Below, piece by piece: positions 61,955 to 64,000 of a stretch of 64,000 bases of DNA (positions within the stretch are counted from its first letter, which is position 1; each line of letters starts with the position of its first letter). The notes beneath the pieces are model-generated. The model was not told the origin of the DNA and did not search any database. It saw only the letters and a list, made by a program, of their open reading frames with translations. This stretch comes from Maridesulfovibrio ferrireducens (GTDB lineage: Bacteria; Desulfobacterota; Desulfovibrionia; Desulfovibrionales; Desulfovibrionaceae), in NCBI RefSeq assembly GCF_016342405.1, contig NZ_JAEINN010000001.1:62001-126000 (forward strand). Direction: 5' to 3'. The translations under genes and the position numbers were made by a program.

Positions 61955-62266
61955 TTAACCGCAGCTTCCTGAACACGAACCACATTCTCCGCCGGCGCCC
62001 ATTTCCATAGCTGAAGTGATAACAAATCCGCTATAGCTAAGGTCGACTTTGAAAGGGCTTCCCTGTCCGTTAAGTTCTTTGTCTATCAGAAAGGTGAATC
62101 CCGCTGCATCAAGGTTCTCGTCAGTGTCTTTTGGCTCATCCAGAGCCAATGCCAATCTGGGGCCTGCTCAGCCACCTGTAGAGAGGTAGATGCGTATAGG
62201 GGTTCTTTCTTTATCTGCAAAGTAGCTTTCAAGCTGTTTAGAGGCAGCTTCTGTTATTTCAACCAT
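61955..62266 (-). CDS. IscA/HesB-like selenoprotein (in-frame TGA = Sec)
   Basis: A 103-residue protein if the TGA at 62170-62168 (codon 33) is read as selenocysteine. Before it: the start ATG at 62266 with GGAGGG upstream, then ITEAASKQLESYF and IRIYLSTGG, which match the beginning of IscA/HesB A-type carriers. After it: AGPRLALALDEP and FVITSAMEMGAGGECGSCSG, ending with cysteines. Normal IscA has Cys at this exact GG-C position. Immediately after the TGA, CCAGA and TCTGG form a stem around an 11-base G-containing loop, suitable as a bacterial SECIS. HesB-like selenoproteins are known in Desulfovibrio. A translation starting after the TGA would lose the domain's first half. Confidence 0.9.
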
Positions 62267-62460
62267 TATTCCCTCCTTATAGGACTTCTCGATACAAAAA
62301 TAAGTTTTCTATTTGGTTTTGTCAAATGCTCCATGTTGACCTTGATAGTCTCTTAAGGTAGGAAATATACTCCTGTTCAGTTTTACCAATATAATTATTT
62401 GTTTCAGATATTTCAACAAGACAAATTAAACGCTTCCGTCGTTTATAGGGAGTCATCATA

Positions 62461-63015
62461 ATGAAGACTAAAGATCTTATATTGGAAACAGCCAAAGAAA
62501 TAATTTCTCAGGTGGGTTTCCATAGAGCCACGACTTCTAATTTAGCTAAAGCTGCTAATATTTCGGAAGGTACCATATACAGGCACTTTGAGAGTAAGGA
62601 AGATATTCTTCTTCACATTCTTGCAGGGCTTGAAGAAAGTTTCTCATATTATATTGAAGGCGTTCGTCAGAAGCTTGATAAAGATGAGTGTTCGTTTGAT
62701 ATGATAATGGCTGATTATTTCACTTTTGTTGAAGATAATGAAGTTGACATGAAGATTATGCTTTCCACATACGGATTGCTTGATTCTTCTAAGCGCCTGA
62801 TGGCTGTTTTCCTTAAAAATCTAGAGCTTATCCTTGAAGATTGTATCAAGGTAGGGATCAGAAAAGGAATCCTCAGAGATGTTGCTGTTGAAGAAAATGC
62901 TACAATTATCATGACAATTATTTTCGGTCTGACCAGAATGCATCTGTACTGGCCTAACCAGAGAGATGTTCGTACAGAAGCTATTGATTTCTGTCGTCGC
63001 AGTCTTCTCAAATAG
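62461..63015 (+). CDS. TetR/AcrR-family transcriptional regulator
   Basis: A 184-residue repressor. The N-terminal helix-turn-helix (LILETAKEIISQVGFHRATT, SNLAKAANISEGTIYRHFES) is canonical. The C-terminal ligand domain is divergent, with FVEDNEVDMKIMLSTYGLLD and IFGLTRMHLYW. It is transcribed toward the copper ATPase gene, from which it is separated by a terminator. Target unknown; the adjacent selenoprotein gene upstream is transcribed divergently and is one candidate. Confidence 0.88.
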   Translation: MKTKDLILETAKEIISQVGFHRATTSNLAKAANISEGTIYRHFESKEDILLHILAGLEESFSYYIEGVRQKLDKDECSFDMIMADYFTFVEDNEVDMKIMLSTYGLLDSSKRLMAVFLKNLELILEDCIKVGIRKGILRDVAVEENATIIMTIIFGLTRMHLYWPNQRDVRTEAIDFCRRSLLK

Positions 63016-63035
63016 TTTTTTTTAAAGTTTTTTAT

Positions 63036-63070
63036 AAGGCCGCCCAGTAATTAGCGGCCTTTTTTTTATA
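63036..63070. terminator. bidirectional rho-independent terminator
   Basis: AAGGCCGC pairs with GCGGCCTT around a ten-base loop, followed by eight T's. It lies between the convergent TetR and P-ATPase genes. Confidence 0.9.
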
Positions 63071-63073
63071 TTT

Positions 63074-64000
63074 TTAATTTTCGATAGTGAAAAATTTCAG
63101 CCGCAGTGCGTTTGTCACCACTGTTACTGAACTGAGCGACATTGCCGCAGCGGCGAACATAGGTGAAAGAGTCGGGCCTCCGAAAATATAGAGTGCTCCG
63201 GCAGCAACAGGAATTCCCAGTACATTGAAAGCAAAAGCCCAGAAAAGGTTCTGTTTGATATTTCTAACTGTAGCCCGGCTTAGTGCCAGAGCTGTTAAAA
63301 CACCTGATAGATCCCCTTTCATAAGCACAATGTCGCCGGATTCAATTGCGACATCAATCCCGGTGCCCATGGCAATTCCAAGGTCTGCCGAGGCAAGAGC
63401 GGGCGCATCATTGATGCCGTCGCCTATCATAGCCACTTTCCGGCCCTGAGCCTTTTCTCTGTTTACAACTTCAGCTTTACGGTCCGGCATAACCTGCGCT
63501 ACCACTTCGTTGATTCCTGCGCTTTTTGCGATTGTGCGGGCTACTTTCTCGTTATCTCCGGTAAGCATGACAGTTTTTACGCCTAGAGCGTGAAGCTTTT
63601 TGATTGTCGCTGGGGCTTCTTTTTTTATTTTATCAGCGATGGCCATAATTCCGGCAAGTTTTCCGTTTTTAGCAATGTAGAGCGGGCTTTGGCCCGCAGA
63701 TTCGAAACTGGAGGCCGCATCTCTGGCTTTTTTCTCGTCAAGTCCGCCGACAAAATTGCGGTTCAGATATTCCTGATTGCCGAGCAGCATGGAATGACCA
63801 CCTGTTTTTGTGGCAATACCAAGACCTGCTACAGCATTAAATGATGTCGTTTCCGGTAACGATATGCCTGTCTTTTCGGCTGCGCGGAGTACTGCTCTTG
63901 CAAGGGGATGTTCGGATTGTTTTTCTGCCGAAGCGGCCAGTGCTAATAATTCTTCTCCGTTTTGACCTGAAGCGACAAAGGTGTCCACCAGCTCGGGTTG
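63074..64000 (-). CDS. copper-type P1B ATPase, C-terminal part (cut by window edge)
   Basis: About 309 C-terminal residues of a heavy-metal P-type ATPase; the N-terminus, including the phosphorylated DKTGT loop, lies right of the window. SEHPLARAVLRAAEK carries the SEHPL histidine-proline motif of P1B pumps; VMLTGDNEKVARTIAKSAGI and VAMIGDGINDAPALASADLG are the nucleotide-binding and hinge motifs. The C-terminal MSLSSVTVVTNALRL matches the M-x2-S-S motif of Cu+ exporters. Likely CopA-like. Nearby metal regulator not recognised. Confidence 0.88.
   Translation of the reverse strand, partial: QPELVDTFVASGQNGEELLALAASAEKQSEHPLARAVLRAAEKTGISLPETTSFNAVAGLGIATKTGGHSMLLGNQEYLNRNFVGGLDEKKARDAASSFESAGQSPLYIAKNGKLAGIMAIADKIKKEAPATIKKLHALGVKTVMLTGDNEKVARTIAKSAGINEVVAQVMPDRKAEVVNREKAQGRKVAMIGDGINDAPALASADLGIAMGTGIDVAIESGDIVLMKGDLSGVLTALALSRATVRNIKQNLFWAFAFNVLGIPVAAGALYIFGGPTLSPMFAAAAMSLSSVTVVTNALRLKFFTIEN

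Noticed and set aside
61955-62155. A separate short protein beginning at a TTG after the TGA
   Set aside because: It would lack the first half of the HesB domain, and the start has no ribosome site; the upstream ATG has GGAGGG and continues the domain through the TGA.
1-64000. CRISPR array, tRNA or rRNA genes, prophage or transposon
   Set aside because: I saw no regularly spaced repeats, cloverleaf-like sequence, integrase or transposase motif; a dedicated search would be needed to exclude small ones.

Overview
The window reads as chromosome of a sulfate-reducing, strictly anaerobic Desulfovibrionaceae-type bacterium, probably a marine Maridesulfovibrio/Desulfovibrio relative. That inference rests on an hdrCBA-flxDCBA operon, a heme-binding DcrA-like chemoreceptor beside a tetraheme cytochrome c, an Mrp-ORP ('orange protein') operon with a sigma-54 activator, hypAB, and an IscA/HesB-like selenoprotein. 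Base composition is moderate. I saw no rRNA, tRNA, CRISPR array, integrase or transposase.

Positions 1-25865 hold about 27 tightly packed, often overlapping minus-strand genes: one very long glycan (nonulosonic acid/heptose-like) operon, running off the left edge and probably driven by a promoter at 25917-25944. It has pseB, pseG, pseF and a NeuB-type synthase without a SAF domain. It also has two split transketolases, a SIS isomerase, a fused nucleotidyltransferase-PfkB kinase in the reverse order of HldE, a HAD phosphatase and an APH-type kinase. Other members are two radical SAM enzymes, a deoxyhypusine-synthase-like protein, a cytoplasmic sialidase-like protein, a GH57-like protein, an ATP-grasp ligase, a nucleotidyltransferase-methyltransferase fusion, several methyltransferases, a TIGR04372-type glycosyltransferase, and a LicC-like cytidylyltransferase beside a CDP-glycerol glycerophosphotransferase-like protein. 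aminotransferase (PseC) and N-acetyltransferase (PseH) genes are not seen here. The product is most likely an unusual acidic sugar, or an alditol-phosphate-decorated glycan on LPS, capsule or flagellin.

Positions 26060-33360 are mixed housekeeping and accessory genes: a PACE efflux protein, a DUF697-like membrane protein, an EamA transporter, ychF, a higBA-type toxin-antitoxin pair with a probably leaderless promoter, an unknown membrane protein, an HI0933-type flavoprotein and a single-domain response regulator.

Positions 33420-40205 carry the Hdr-Flx flavin-based electron-bifurcation complex. A 525-bp divergent region with a clear promoter leads into a tetraheme cytochrome and the heme chemoreceptor. 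Then come a secreted unknown protein, a VWA-OmpA protein and a cysteine desulfidase-like enzyme.

Positions 46988-55023 are plus-strand envelope and maintenance genes: hldD, lptD, mutL, alr, a small conserved-looking protein and a lipoprotein solute-binding protein.

Positions 55132-64000 hold a short-chain dehydrogenase, the mrpORP/orp/sigma-54 activator group, hypBA, a CBS-ACT protein, the selenoprotein with an in-frame TGA, a TetR-family regulator and the C-terminal part of a copper-type P-ATPase cut by the right edge.
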